Shown: positions 1 through 6,217, counted from the stretch's first letter. The stretch: 10,313 bases of DNA from JANXSD01 sp043758125 (GCA_043758125.1 JAYVOC010000067.1:1-10313), one strand, 5' to 3'. Numbers and translations are program-made. The notes: generated by a model not told the origin, from the sequence alone.

Positions 1-164
1 CCAATTGTTGTTTTTAACTTTTGATCTTGCTCTTCTCCAATAATTGTTTGCGCCTGCACAATACATTGATCACAAATATGTCCATTGATGCCTGCAATAA
101 GCACATTGGCCTGACTTTTATCACGACCACAAAATGAACATACGATTTCCTGTTTATTCTTCAC
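1..164 (-). CDS. clpX: ATP-dependent Clp protease ATP-binding subunit ClpX (N-terminal part only)
   Basis: Partial gene running off the left edge; 54 codons are visible. ClpX is the AAA+ unfoldase that recognises substrates and feeds them into ClpP in the cytoplasm. The visible part is the N-terminal zinc-binding domain used for dimerisation and substrate/adaptor binding: cysteines at residues 9, 12, 31 and 34 form the two CxxC pairs (CSFC and CDQC), with the family-typical ANVLIAGINGHIC between them. The AAA+ module lies outside the window. I place the start at a GTG (minus strand, base 164) because it puts the first CxxC at residue 9, as in relatives, and no ATG precedes it in frame. It follows clpP on the same strand, with a terminator-like hairpin in the gap. 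Identification is firm despite the truncation; the start is less certain. Confidence 0.9.
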   Translation of the reverse strand, partial: MKNKQEIVCSFCGRDKSQANVLIAGINGHICDQCIVQAQTIIGEEQDQKLKTTI

Positions 165-179
165 GATGGTATCAAATTT

Positions 180-212
180 AAGAAAAGCCGACCTCTTATG
201 AAAGCCGGCTTT
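180..212 (-). terminator. Terminator-like hairpin between clpP and clpX
   Basis: Read on the minus strand, AAAGCCGGC pairs with GTCGGCTTT (9 bp with one G-U pair) around an 11-nt loop, followed directly by TTTTCTT. This has the shape of an intrinsic terminator or attenuator just after clpP. It would reduce readthrough into clpX, or mark an mRNA processing point. No Bacteroidota -7 box is obvious between it and the clpX start, so partial readthrough is plausible. Confidence 0.6.
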
Positions 213-230
213 AAATTATTTATTTTTAAA

Positions 231-908
231 TTACTTAGTGCGGGTAAGCACTTCGTCAATCATTCCGTATTCTTTGGCTTCAGTAGCGGTCATCCAATAA
301 TCACGATCAGAATCTTTCCAAACTTGTTCGTAATCTTTACCTGAATGTAAAGCAATAATTTCATAAAGCTCTTTCTTCAATTTTTGGATTTCGCGTGCTG
401 TGATTTCGATATCAGATGCTTGACCTTCTGCACCACCCATCGGTTGATGAATCATTACACGTGAATGTTTTAAGGCGCTACGTTTCGTTTTTGATCCCGC
501 ACAAAGTAGTACAGCAGCCATTGATGCCGCCATTCCAGTACATACCATCGATACATCTGGTTGAATCCACTGCATCGTATCATAAATACCTAAGCCAGCA
601 TAAACAGAACCACCTGGACTATTTATGTAAATTGTGATATCACGTTTTGCATCCGACGACTCAAGGAATAGCAATTGTGCTTGAATAATATTCGCAACAT
701 AATCATTAATTCCTACACCTAAAAAGATGATTCGATCCATCATAAGACGGGAGAATACATCCATTTGAGCAACGTTTAATTGGCGCTCTTCGATGATAGT
801 TGGTGAAATGTAATCAGCATATACAGAATTGATGTATCCGTCAACGCCTGCACTGCCCATACCGCGATGTTTCACGGCATATTTTGTAAATTCTTTGCGG
901 TAGTCCAT
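231..908 (-). CDS. clpP: ATP-dependent Clp protease proteolytic subunit ClpP
   Basis: Serine peptidase (family S14) that assembles into a double-ring barrel in the cytoplasm and degrades proteins delivered by ClpX or other Clp ATPases. At 225 aa it has a normal length for the family. The catalytic triad is visible: Ser129 in GMAASM, His154 in RVMIHQPMGG, and Asp203 in the segment ending DRDYWM. The oxyanion/handle region INSPGGSVYAGLGIYD lies at residues 95-110. The first ~25 residues are a variable N-terminal stretch that may be processed. It lies 19 bp downstream of tig on the same strand, so the two are probably co-transcribed, and a hairpin separates it from clpX. All key residues are intact. 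Confidence 0.97.
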   Translation of the reverse strand: MDYRKEFTKYAVKHRGMGSAGVDGYINSVYADYISPTIIEERQLNVAQMDVFSRLMMDRIIFLGVGINDYVANIIQAQLLFLESSDAKRDITIYINSPGGSVYAGLGIYDTMQWIQPDVSMVCTGMAASMAAVLLCAGSKTKRSALKHSRVMIHQPMGGAEGQASDIEITAREIQKLKKELYEIIALHSGKDYEQVWKDSDRDYWMTATEAKEYGMIDEVLTRTK

Positions 909-927
909 AAACTTTTAGCTTGTTTGC

Positions 928-2298
928 TTAATGGTGATGATGTTCGTGTTTAGCCATGATGTCAACAAATTCATCGTGACTTACAGATTTAACGTCTTTT
1001 GAGATGATTTGGTTCACATATTCGAATACTTTTCTTGATGAAAGGCTTTCGAAAGATCGTTGAACTGAATCTTGATTTTGAAGATACTTCTCCGTCATCT
1101 CTTTAAGATAGTCTTCAGTAAGCATGTGAGCTTGTCCGTAGCGAAGGTATTGATCCATAATCATAGTACGGGTGTAATTCTCAATCTCTTCTTTACTAAC
1201 ATCCATGTTTTGATCTTTATAGATCTTATTTTCGATGAGTCGCCATTTTAAATCACGAGCATATTGATCATATTCAGATTGTAACTGGTCGTCTGTAATT
1301 TTTTCGTTCGTACGTTTTAGCCAACGTTTTAAAAACTCATCTGGAAGATTAAGCCCAGATTCTTTCAACATAACATCTTCTAACTCATGTTTCGTTGCAT
1401 TTTCACTTTCATATTTATAACCTTCAGCTACTTCAGAACGAATCTTTTCACGAAATCCTGCTTCATCAGTTACAGCATCAGCGCCATAAATACGATCGAA
1501 CAATGTTGTATTTAATTCTGCTGCAACAACCTTATTGATACGCTCTATTGTACAACGAAAGTTCTTATTATAGCTTTGCGGATCTTCTTCTTTAAGTCCT
1601 AATAAATATTTTATTTCGGTACTACTTTTTAATGCAACTACTGGGTTGAAGTCAACAACATCTCCAATCTTACGACCAACAAACAATTGACGTTGTTCGG
1701 AGTCAGTTATTTTATCGAATAATAAAAAAGATTGATTACTATGACCACCTTCTAAGATATTGCCGTTAGTATCGAGCTCATCAAATTTCCCATAAATGGA
1801 GCATTCCATATCAGAAACCTCTGGAGTAATATATTCACCATAACGCTTTTGAATTTTTTCAACCTCATCGTTGATTGTCTTTTCGCTTACTTGAATATCA
1901 TAAGTTACAAAAGTGTGAGCAGGAGGAAGAGTAACATTTACTTCAGGAGCCATTCCCATTTCAAAGGCAAATTCGAAATCAGAAGGTTTTTCCCAGTCGA
2001 TATCAATATCGCTTTCCGCCTTCGACATTGGATGACCGAGGATTTGAATATTATTATCGTTTAAATATTTATCTATTGAATCTGCAACAATACGGTTAAG
2101 CTCTTCTGCAAGCATTGCTTTTCCGTACATCTTACGAACAAGATTTATTGGAACCATACCTGGACGAAAGCCTGGCATTGATACTTTTTTGGAATACTTG
2201 CGTACAGCGGTATCTACCTGAGATTTGTAATCTTCAGGTTTGAGCTGCACTTTTAAGACTGCGTTAAGAGAATCGATTTTTTCTTGTACGATATTCAT
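928..2298 (-). CDS. tig: Trigger factor (ribosome-associated chaperone)
   Basis: Trigger factor docks at the ribosomal exit tunnel and shields nascent polypeptides. The 456-aa length fits the family. The N-terminal ribosome-binding domain (about residues 1-140) carries the signature GFRPGMVP at 43-50; the usual basic residue after GFR is Pro here and the second Lys is Met. A divergent FKBP-like PPIase domain follows (about 150-255), whose prolyl isomerase activity is doubtful from sequence alone. A helical SurA-like C-terminal arm spans about 265-445. The protein ends in HEHHHH, encoded by mixed CAT/CAC codons, so it looks natural, not a tag; His-rich tails occur in other Bacteroidota trigger factors and could bind metal. 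It is the first gene of the tig-clpP-clpX group; no clear -7 box was found before it. Confidence 0.95.
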   Translation of the reverse strand: MNIVQEKIDSLNAVLKVQLKPEDYKSQVDTAVRKYSKKVSMPGFRPGMVPINLVRKMYGKAMLAEELNRIVADSIDKYLNDNNIQILGHPMSKAESDIDIDWEKPSDFEFAFEMGMAPEVNVTLPPAHTFVTYDIQVSEKTINDEVEKIQKRYGEYITPEVSDMECSIYGKFDELDTNGNILEGGHSNQSFLLFDKITDSEQRQLFVGRKIGDVVDFNPVVALKSSTEIKYLLGLKEEDPQSYNKNFRCTIERINKVVAAELNTTLFDRIYGADAVTDEAGFREKIRSEVAEGYKYESENATKHELEDVMLKESGLNLPDEFLKRWLKRTNEKITDDQLQSEYDQYARDLKWRLIENKIYKDQNMDVSKEEIENYTRTMIMDQYLRYGQAHMLTEDYLKEMTEKYLQNQDSVQRSFESLSSRKVFEYVNQIISKDVKSVSHDEFVDIMAKHEHHHH

Positions 2299-2365
2299 GA
2301 ATTGAGAATGTATTACACTAGAATGGGTAAAAATGGTTTTAATTTACAGAACTGTCAATTTGTAG

Positions 2366-2403
2366 AGAAAGCAGGCCTTGCCAGAGAGCTCAACCTGCTT
2401 TTT
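2366..2403. terminator. Stem-loop between tig and tRNA-Leu, T-rich on the plus-strand side
   Basis: AAAGCAGG (2368-2375) pairs with CCTGCTTT (2394-2401). An inner TTG/CAA extension is separated by a 2-nt bulge, leaving a ~10-nt loop; outer A-T and G-T pairs add to the stem. A T-rich run (TTTTTATTTATTTTT) follows only on the plus strand, so as a terminator it would act rightward and stop transcription antisense to tig from entering the tRNA. On the minus strand it would sit in the tig leader and could act as a 5' UTR structure. No plus-strand gene ends here, so its role is open. Confidence 0.5.
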
Positions 2404-2428
2404 ATTTATTTTTCATTTAAAACTTGAT

Positions 2429-2458
2429 GAAAATCCGAGAAAAAATTCTCGGATTTTC
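2429..2458 (-). terminator. Terminator hairpin downstream of tRNA-Leu
   Basis: A perfect 13-bp inverted repeat, GAAAATCCGAGAA with TTCTCGGATTTTC, around a 4-nt AAAA/TTTT loop. It starts 7 bases past the 3' end of the tRNA. On the minus strand the GC core CCGAGAA/TTCTCGG is followed by ATTTTC and, shortly after, TTTT, consistent with intrinsic termination of the tRNA transcript. Its symmetry would also allow action in the other direction. Confidence 0.75.
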
Positions 2459-2465
2459 GTTGTTG

Positions 2466-2547
2466 TGCGCATGAAGGGACTCGAACCCCCACGCCTCGCA
2501 GCACCAGATCCTAAGTCTGGCTCGGCTACCAATTACGACACATGCGC
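2466..2547 (-). tRNA. tRNA-Leu (anticodon UAG)
   Basis: 82-nt class II tRNA. The acceptor stem GCGCATG/CATGCGC is perfect, with discriminator A at base 2466; no CCA is encoded. The anticodon stem CCAGA/TCTGG encloses CTTAGGA, giving anticodon TAG (bases 2511-2513), which reads CUN leucine codons. The long variable arm (GCTGCGAGGCG region) is typical of tRNA-Leu. The T arm GGGGG-TTCGAGT-CCCTT has two G-U pairs. The D stem begins T10-A25, where G10-C25 is usual, but it remains paired. A hairpin terminator follows. A candidate minus-strand -7 box, TATTTTTG, lies at 2585-2592, upstream at a plausible distance. Confidence 0.96.
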
Positions 2548-2584
2548 AAACCTCTCATAAAGAACGAATCCAAACTTGAGGCTG

Positions 2585-2592
2585 CAAAAATA
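2585..2592 (-). promoter_or_regulatory. Candidate -7 box for tRNA-Leu
   Basis: TATTTTTG on the minus strand matches the Bacteroidota -7 consensus TAnnTTTG and lies 37 nt before the mature tRNA 5' end, leaving a plausible short leader. The nearest upstream TTG is about 26 nt away, longer than the usual 17-23, so the -33 element is not convincing. Confidence 0.4.
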
Positions 2593-2671
2593 AGAAAATT
2601 TCCAGAAGTACGATCTACCAATCACTAAATTCTCAATTTTGCAGTATTAATCTTCAAATCAAATTGCAACC

Positions 2672-3568
2672 ATGCTCCAAATTATCCCAGGCAACATTAA
2701 ACCAGCTGAATTTCACGCGTATATGACTAGTGCGATTGCTCCAAGACCTATTGCTTTTGTGAGTTCCTGTAATCGTGATGGCGGAATAAATTTAAGTCCG
2801 TTCAGTTTTTACAATGCATTTGGGTCGAATCCACCATTAATAATTTTCAGCCCATCGCTACGAGGGAAGGATGGTGGACTAAAAAACACTTTAGAAAATG
2901 TAAGGGAAGTGGATGAAGTGGTGATAAACGTTGTTAATTACGCTATGGTTCAGCAAATGTCGTTAGCAAGTACAGAATATCCAAAAGGTGTTGATGAATT
3001 CGTGAAGGCAGGATTTACACCAATTCCATCAGAGGTTGTTAAGCCACCAAGGGTAAAAGAATCGCCGGTTCAGATGGAATGCAAAGTGAAGCAAATAATA
3101 CAGACTGGGGTAAAAGGTGGTGCTGCTAATTTAGTAATATGTGAAATCGTTATGATGCATGTGAATCATGACATCTTAAATGAAAAGGGGATTATAGACC
3201 CGCATAAAATTGATCAGGTTGCACGATTAGGTGGAGATTGGTATACACGCGCATCAAAAGGTCTTTTTGAAGTTCCTAAGCCTTTAAAAACTTTAGGGAT
3301 GGGTGTTGATGCTTTACCAGAATCAGTACGCAATAGTAAAATATTAACGGGAAATGATTTGGGAATGCTCGGTAATACTGAAAAGTTACCTGATGAAGAA
3401 CAACAGTTGCTTTATGAGAATCGTTCTGACGTGAAGAATTTTTTTTCCGTTTTAGCAGGAGATCCAGAGAATTTAACAAATGCAGTGCACCTTGCAGTAC
3501 ATAAATTACTCGGTGATAACACTATTACAGAGGCATGGATGTTATTAGTAGCACATCAAAAAAAATAA
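2672..3568 (+). CDS. Flavin reductase-like FMN-binding split-barrel protein
   Basis: 298-aa protein of the flavin reductase/flavoredoxin (DIM6/NTAB-type) superfamily, which binds FMN in a split beta-barrel and transfers electrons or reduces flavin; the substrate here is unknown. The N-terminal core shows hallmark segments: APRPIAFVSS (23-32) followed by NLSPFSFYNAF (40-50), and NPPLIIFSPSLRGKDGG (53-69) leading to KNTLENV, as in relatives with a MLxI...SPAEFH start. The barrel domain ends near residue 200 (RLGGDWYTR at 185-193 is near its end). The last ~100 residues are a less characteristic helical extension. It stands alone: opposite to the tRNA on its left and 199 bp before the next gene. 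The start matches the family's usual N-terminus; no strong promoter or Shine-Dalgarno was found. Confidence 0.85.
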   Translation: MLQIIPGNIKPAEFHAYMTSAIAPRPIAFVSSCNRDGGINLSPFSFYNAFGSNPPLIIFSPSLRGKDGGLKNTLENVREVDEVVINVVNYAMVQQMSLASTEYPKGVDEFVKAGFTPIPSEVVKPPRVKESPVQMECKVKQIIQTGVKGGAANLVICEIVMMHVNHDILNEKGIIDPHKIDQVARLGGDWYTRASKGLFEVPKPLKTLGMGVDALPESVRNSKILTGNDLGMLGNTEKLPDEEQQLLYENRSDVKNFFSVLAGDPENLTNAVHLAVHKLLGDNTITEAWMLLVAHQKK

Positions 3569-3570
3569 TC

Positions 3571-3640
3571 ATTTCTCCTCTGAAAACAATATTTTTCTCC
3601 TCGTAGCATAGAGGGTAAAAAATCTTATATTTTTCTCCTC
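3571..3640 (+). repeat. Short direct repeats (ATATTTTTCTCCTC) downstream of the flavoprotein gene
   Basis: The 14-mer ATATTTTTCTCCTC occurs exactly at 3589-3602 and 3627-3640, 38 bp apart. A shorter relative, ATTTCTCCTC, is at 3571-3580. The copies lie in the 199-bp gap between two plus-strand genes, and both long copies are followed within 3 nt by TAGC. They could be protein-binding sites or by-products of local duplication; no known operator was recognised. Confidence 0.5.
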
Positions 3641-3693
3641 TAGCGCCCCTCTAAGAAATTAACAAAATTTGAGTAGTGCATTGTTAATAAATT

Positions 3694-3723
3694 CCCTCTG
3701 TGTCCATAGTGATGCTCAGAGGG
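3694..3723 (+). promoter_or_regulatory. Hairpin in the probable 5' leader of the H1-SWIB gene
   Basis: CCCTCTG (3694-3700) pairs perfectly with CAGAGGG (3717-3723) around a 16-nt loop; T-G pairs could extend the base. It lies 44 nt before the start codon. There is no T-tract after it (GGAGAGTATATTT follows), so it looks more like a leader structure or a palindromic protein site than a terminator. Confidence 0.4.
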
Positions 3724-3767
3724 GGAGAGTATATTTACCCAACTCAAAATCATTAACGATAAATAAA

Positions 3768-4250
3768 ATGGCAACCAAAAAAGCAAAACCTGCTAAAAAA
3801 GCTGCGGCTCCTAAAAAAGCTGCAAAGAAAGCTGCTCCTAAAAAAGCTGCTGCACCAAAAAAAGCTGCTAAGAAAGCTGCTGCTCCTAAAAAAGCTGCTG
3901 CTAAGAAAGCTGCTGCTCCTAAGAAAGCTGCTGCTAAAAAAGCTGCTGCTCCTAAAAAAGCCGCTGCTCCTAAGAAAGCTGCTAAAGCAAAAGTTAAGCG
4001 TACTCCCAACGCGGCCTTCATGCGCCCTATGAATATCAGTGCTATTCTTGCACCGATTGTAGGTAGCAAACCACTTCCTCGTACTGAAGTTGTGAAAAAA
4101 GTGTGGGAATATATCAAGAAGAACAAACTTCAAGATCCTAAAGAAAGACGCAACATTATTGGTGATGCGAATCTTGTAAAAGTATTCAATGGTAAGAAAA
4201 CAGTTTCAATGTTTGAAATGACAAGCCTTATCAATAAGCAATTATCTTAA
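3768..4250 (+). CDS. Histone H1-like Lys/Ala-rich protein fused to a SWIB/MDM2 domain
   Basis: 160 aa in two parts. Residues 1-78 are a basic, low-complexity tail of repeated KKAAAPKKAA-type units, like the C-terminal tail of eukaryotic H1 and bacterial H1-like (HctB/AlgP-type) proteins; it should be disordered and bind DNA non-specifically. Residues about 82-158 form a SWIB domain (NAAFMRPMNISAILAPIVG, then the VVKKVWEYIKKNKLQDP segment, then the GDANLVKVF and VSMFEMTSLINKQL segments). This fold is known from SWI/SNF subunits and from chlamydial proteins linked to topoisomerase. I infer a nucleoid-associated protein. I chose the ATG at 3768 (MATKKAKPAKK); the frame stays open for 33 further codons upstream, but that stretch looks like leader sequence. 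A strong terminator follows; no Shine-Dalgarno is seen. Confidence 0.88.
   Translation: MATKKAKPAKKAAAPKKAAKKAAPKKAAAPKKAAKKAAAPKKAAAKKAAAPKKAAAKKAAAPKKAAAPKKAAKAKVKRTPNAAFMRPMNISAILAPIVGSKPLPRTEVVKKVWEYIKKNKLQDPKERRNIIGDANLVKVFNGKKTVSMFEMTSLINKQLS
3777..3992 (+). repeat. In-gene low-complexity repeat coding for Lys/Ala/Pro units
   Basis: About 215 bp of imperfect tandem units built from AAAAAAGCTGCT, AAGAAAGCTGCT and GCTCCTAAAAAAGCT. It encodes alternating KKAA, KKAAA and KKAAAP blocks. Lys codons alternate AAA/AAG and Ala is nearly always GCT, so the DNA is highly self-similar. Unit number is likely to vary between strains through slippage or unequal recombination, always in steps that keep the frame. 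Confidence 0.85.
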
Positions 4251-4268
4251 TTTTCTAATTAAGATATT

Positions 4269-4306
4269 AAGAAAGGCGAACTGAAAAGTTCGCCTTTCTT
4301 ATTTAG
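4269..4306 (+). terminator. Rho-independent terminator after the H1-SWIB gene
   Basis: A perfect 14-bp stem: AAGAAAGGCGAACT (4269-4282) with AGTTCGCCTTTCTT (4287-4300), capped by a GAAA tetraloop and followed by ATTTAG. It lies 18 bp after the stop codon. It is the clearest intrinsic terminator in the window, though the T-run is short and partly inside the stem. Confidence 0.88.
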
Positions 4307-4341
4307 AATAGTTTTATGGCATTAATATTCTATCAAATTAA

Positions 4342-4370
4342 TTGAAGATAATTTAGCTTCTCTATCTTTG
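4342..4370 (+). promoter_or_regulatory. Bacteroidota-type promoter for the VIT1-like gene
   Basis: TTG (4342-4344), an 18-nt spacer, then TATCTTTG (4363-4370). This matches the Bacteroidota sigma-A consensus (TTG, about 19 nt, TAnnTTTG). The predicted transcript starts near 4376-4378, giving a leader of about 40 nt before the ATG at 4416. It lies just past the preceding terminator, so the VIT1-like gene and rsmH-like gene form a separate transcription unit. Confidence 0.75.
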
Positions 4371-4415
4371 AAAACCAATTTATTCCAATTGCTATTAGAA
4401 AATAAATATTAAATT

Positions 4416-5111
4416 ATGCATGATAATCACGATGAAGAACATTTTCAAAGTTCGGAAGTAGTAAAAGATATTGTTATTGGAATGGCCGATGGCTTAACGG
4501 TTCCCTTCGCTTTGGCAGCTGGATTAAGCGGAGCCGTAGCATTAAATAAAATTGTAATTACAGCAGGAATAGCAGAGATAATAGCAGGTTCTATTGCAAT
4601 GGGATTAGGTGGTTATTTAGCAGGGAAAACAGAAGAAGATCATTATGCCGCAGAACTTCGTCGTGAATATGATGAGGTACTTAGAGTTCCAGAAAGAGAA
4701 AAACAAGAGATCAGAGATATTCTTTCTGATTATGGTATCACAAAAGTTACGCAAGATGTTGTAGCAGATGAATTATCGCTCAATAATGATAAGTGGGTGC
4801 AATTTATGATGCGGTTTGAATTAGGATTGGAAGAACCAAAAGCGGATCGTGCAAAGAAGAGTGCCGCAAACATTGCTTTATCTTATGTTGTAGGTGGATT
4901 CATTCCATTAAGTGCATATTTCTTTACTGATCATCCTAAAGATGGACTTTTAATTTCTGCAATTGTAACATTACTCGCACTATTTATTTTTGGATATTTA
5001 AAAAGCAAAGTTACTGATCAACCTCCATTAAAAGGTGCAATAAGAACGATGATGGTTGGTGCATTAGCTGCTGGTGCAGCATATTTTATTGCAAGTTTGA
5101 TTAGTACATAG
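4416..5111 (+). CDS. VIT1/CCC1-family iron/manganese transporter
   Basis: 231-aa membrane protein of the VIT family, which moves Fe2+ or Mn2+ out of the cytoplasm (H+ antiport in the plant/yeast vacuolar members). Family marks: TM1 with DGLTVPFALAAGLSGA (25-40), including the conserved Asp25; TM2 with AEIIAGSIAMGLGGYLAGKTEEDHY (53-77), whose Glu73/74 start the cytosolic metal-binding helices; a cytosolic region with an acidic segment RFELGLEEP (133-141); then three more hydrophobic segments at about 152-170, 178-195 and 209-229, for five TMs in all. The N-terminus MHDNHDEEH is rich in His and acidic residues and may bind metal. It has its own promoter upstream and is followed 22 bp later by the RsmH-like gene. 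Likely role: metal-overload protection; exact metal unknown. Confidence 0.88.
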   Translation: MHDNHDEEHFQSSEVVKDIVIGMADGLTVPFALAAGLSGAVALNKIVITAGIAEIIAGSIAMGLGGYLAGKTEEDHYAAELRREYDEVLRVPEREKQEIRDILSDYGITKVTQDVVADELSLNNDKWVQFMMRFELGLEEPKADRAKKSAANIALSYVVGGFIPLSAYFFTDHPKDGLLISAIVTLLALFIFGYLKSKVTDQPPLKGAIRTMMVGALAAGAAYFIASLIST

Positions 5112-5133
5112 ATTGATACTATAATAGCTTTAG

Positions 5134-6186
5134 ATGATGGATGATCAGGAGCCAAAACATGTGCGTAGGGAACGATACAAAGGAACTCATCCCAAATCTT
5201 TTAAGGAAAAATATAAAGAGCTTCAAGCTGAATCTTATATAGAAGATGTTGCTAAAGTTATTCAGCAAGGGCGAACTCCAGCAGGAATGCATCGTTCAAT
5301 TTGTGTTAATGAAATATTAGAATTTCTATCAATTACTCCTGGGCAAATTGGGTTAGACGCAACACTAGGATATGGCGGACATAGTTTAGAAATACTGAAA
5401 TGCTTGGTTCCGAACGGACATTTATTTGCCATTGATGTAGATGCATTAGAGTTGCCGAAGACTAGAGAGCGATTAACAACTCTTGGCTTTGGCTCAGATG
5501 TTTTAACGATTAAAAAAATGAATTTTTCTGCTATTGATCAAATAGTAGCTGAAGCAGGACCTTTGAATTTTGTGTTAGCTGATTTAGGCGTTTCATCGAT
5601 GCAAATTGATAATCCTGAAAGAGGATTCTCATTTAAGATTGAAGGTCCATTAGATTTAAGACTTAATCCCAAAAGTGGGTATCCTGCATCCGCACTTTTA
5701 AAAACTATTTCTAAACAAAAGTTGGAAGAGCTTTTTATAGAAAATGCTGATGAGCCTTATGCGCAAAATATTGCAAATGCGATTACTAATTTTAGATCAA
5801 GAGAAATCGTTATTGAAACTACAACTCAATTACAAGAAATCATTGAAGGAGCTTTAATATTTTTGCCAAAGGATATTCGAAAAGATGCAATTAAGAAATC
5901 ATGTCAACGTTGTTTTCAAGCTTTGCGCATTACTGTTAACGATGAATTTGGTGCATTAAATAAGTTTTTAGAAAAGCTTCCAGAAGCTCTTGCTTCAGGA
6001 GGACGTGTTGCAATACTTTCATTTCATTCAGGAGAAGATCGTCGTGTTAAAAAATCATTTCAACATTTGTTCCGTGAAGGCGTATATAGCGAAATTTCAA
6101 TGTCACCAATTCGCCCATCTGCCGAAGAATGTAATGCTAATCCACGTGCAAAATCTGCAAAGTTGCGTTGGGCTATCAAAGCATAA
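5134..6186 (+). CDS. RsmH-family 16S rRNA (cytosine-N4) methyltransferase, N-terminally extended form
   Basis: 350-aa SAM-dependent methyltransferase of the RsmH/MraW family, which methylates N4 of C1402 in 16S rRNA. Conserved blocks: the SAM-binding loop LDATLGYGGHSLEIL (74-88); ADLGVSSMQIDNPERGFSF (149-167) leading to GPLDLRLN (171-178), where the common form ends RMD; CFQALRITVNDEF (260-272); and ILSFHSGEDRRVK (294-306), with Gly where Leu is common. Before the normal core lies a ~55-residue basic extension (RRERYKGTHPKSFKEKYKE at 11-29, then a QQGRTPAGMHRSICVNEIL segment). It is not next to mraZ, ftsL or ftsI, unlike the usual rsmH, so it may be a second copy with a different substrate. 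Double ATG at 5134/5137; either may be used. It is probably co-transcribed with the transporter gene. Confidence 0.85.
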   Translation: MMDDQEPKHVRRERYKGTHPKSFKEKYKELQAESYIEDVAKVIQQGRTPAGMHRSICVNEILEFLSITPGQIGLDATLGYGGHSLEILKCLVPNGHLFAIDVDALELPKTRERLTTLGFGSDVLTIKKMNFSAIDQIVAEAGPLNFVLADLGVSSMQIDNPERGFSFKIEGPLDLRLNPKSGYPASALLKTISKQKLEELFIENADEPYAQNIANAITNFRSREIVIETTTQLQEIIEGALIFLPKDIRKDAIKKSCQRCFQALRITVNDEFGALNKFLEKLPEALASGGRVAILSFHSGEDRRVKKSFQHLFREGVYSEISMSPIRPSAEECNANPRAKSAKLRWAIKA

Positions 6187-6187
6187 C

Positions 6188-6217
6188 AAAATAAAACAGT
6201 AAAACGAATTTTATTTT
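6188..6217. terminator. AT-only inverted repeat between convergent genes
   Basis: AAAATAAAA (6188-6196) pairs with TTTTATTTT (6209-6217) around 12 nt. It lies between the rsmH-like stop and the arsC stop, which converge with a 24-bp gap, and overlaps the last arsC codons. It could act as a weak bidirectional terminator (A-tract/T-tract on either strand), but the stem has no GC pairs. Confidence 0.35.

Noticed and set aside
416..637. Plus-strand ORF of 73 codons opposite clpP
   Set aside because: Lies wholly within clpP, whose triad and family motifs are intact; no recognisable domain.
1849..2064. Plus-strand ORF of 71 codons opposite tig
   Set aside because: Antisense shadow of the trigger factor N-terminal region; no motif or promoter.
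2378..2560. Plus-strand ORF of 60 codons
   Set aside because: It runs antisense through the tRNA-Leu and its terminator, so it is not a credible gene.
3276..3479. Minus-strand ORF inside the flavoprotein gene
   Set aside because: Antisense to a gene with clear family motifs; no independent support.
3571..3640. CRISPR-like array
   Set aside because: Only two exact 14-bp copies and one partial copy with unequal spacing (~18 and 38 bp start to start); no palindromic repeats and no cas genes.
3669..3767. 33-codon N-terminal extension of the H1-SWIB frame
   Set aside because: It crosses the leader hairpin and lacks the basic composition; MATKKAKPAKK is the natural start.
3716..4133. Two long minus-strand ORFs opposite the H1-SWIB gene (Ala/Phe/Leu-rich and Ser/Phe-rich)
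   Set aside because: They arise because the Lys/Ala codon repeat stays open in other frames; their low-complexity sequences are mirror products of the repeat.
5990..6202. Plus-strand ORF overlapping the end of the RsmH-like gene
   Set aside because: Out-of-frame shadow of a conserved methyltransferase region.
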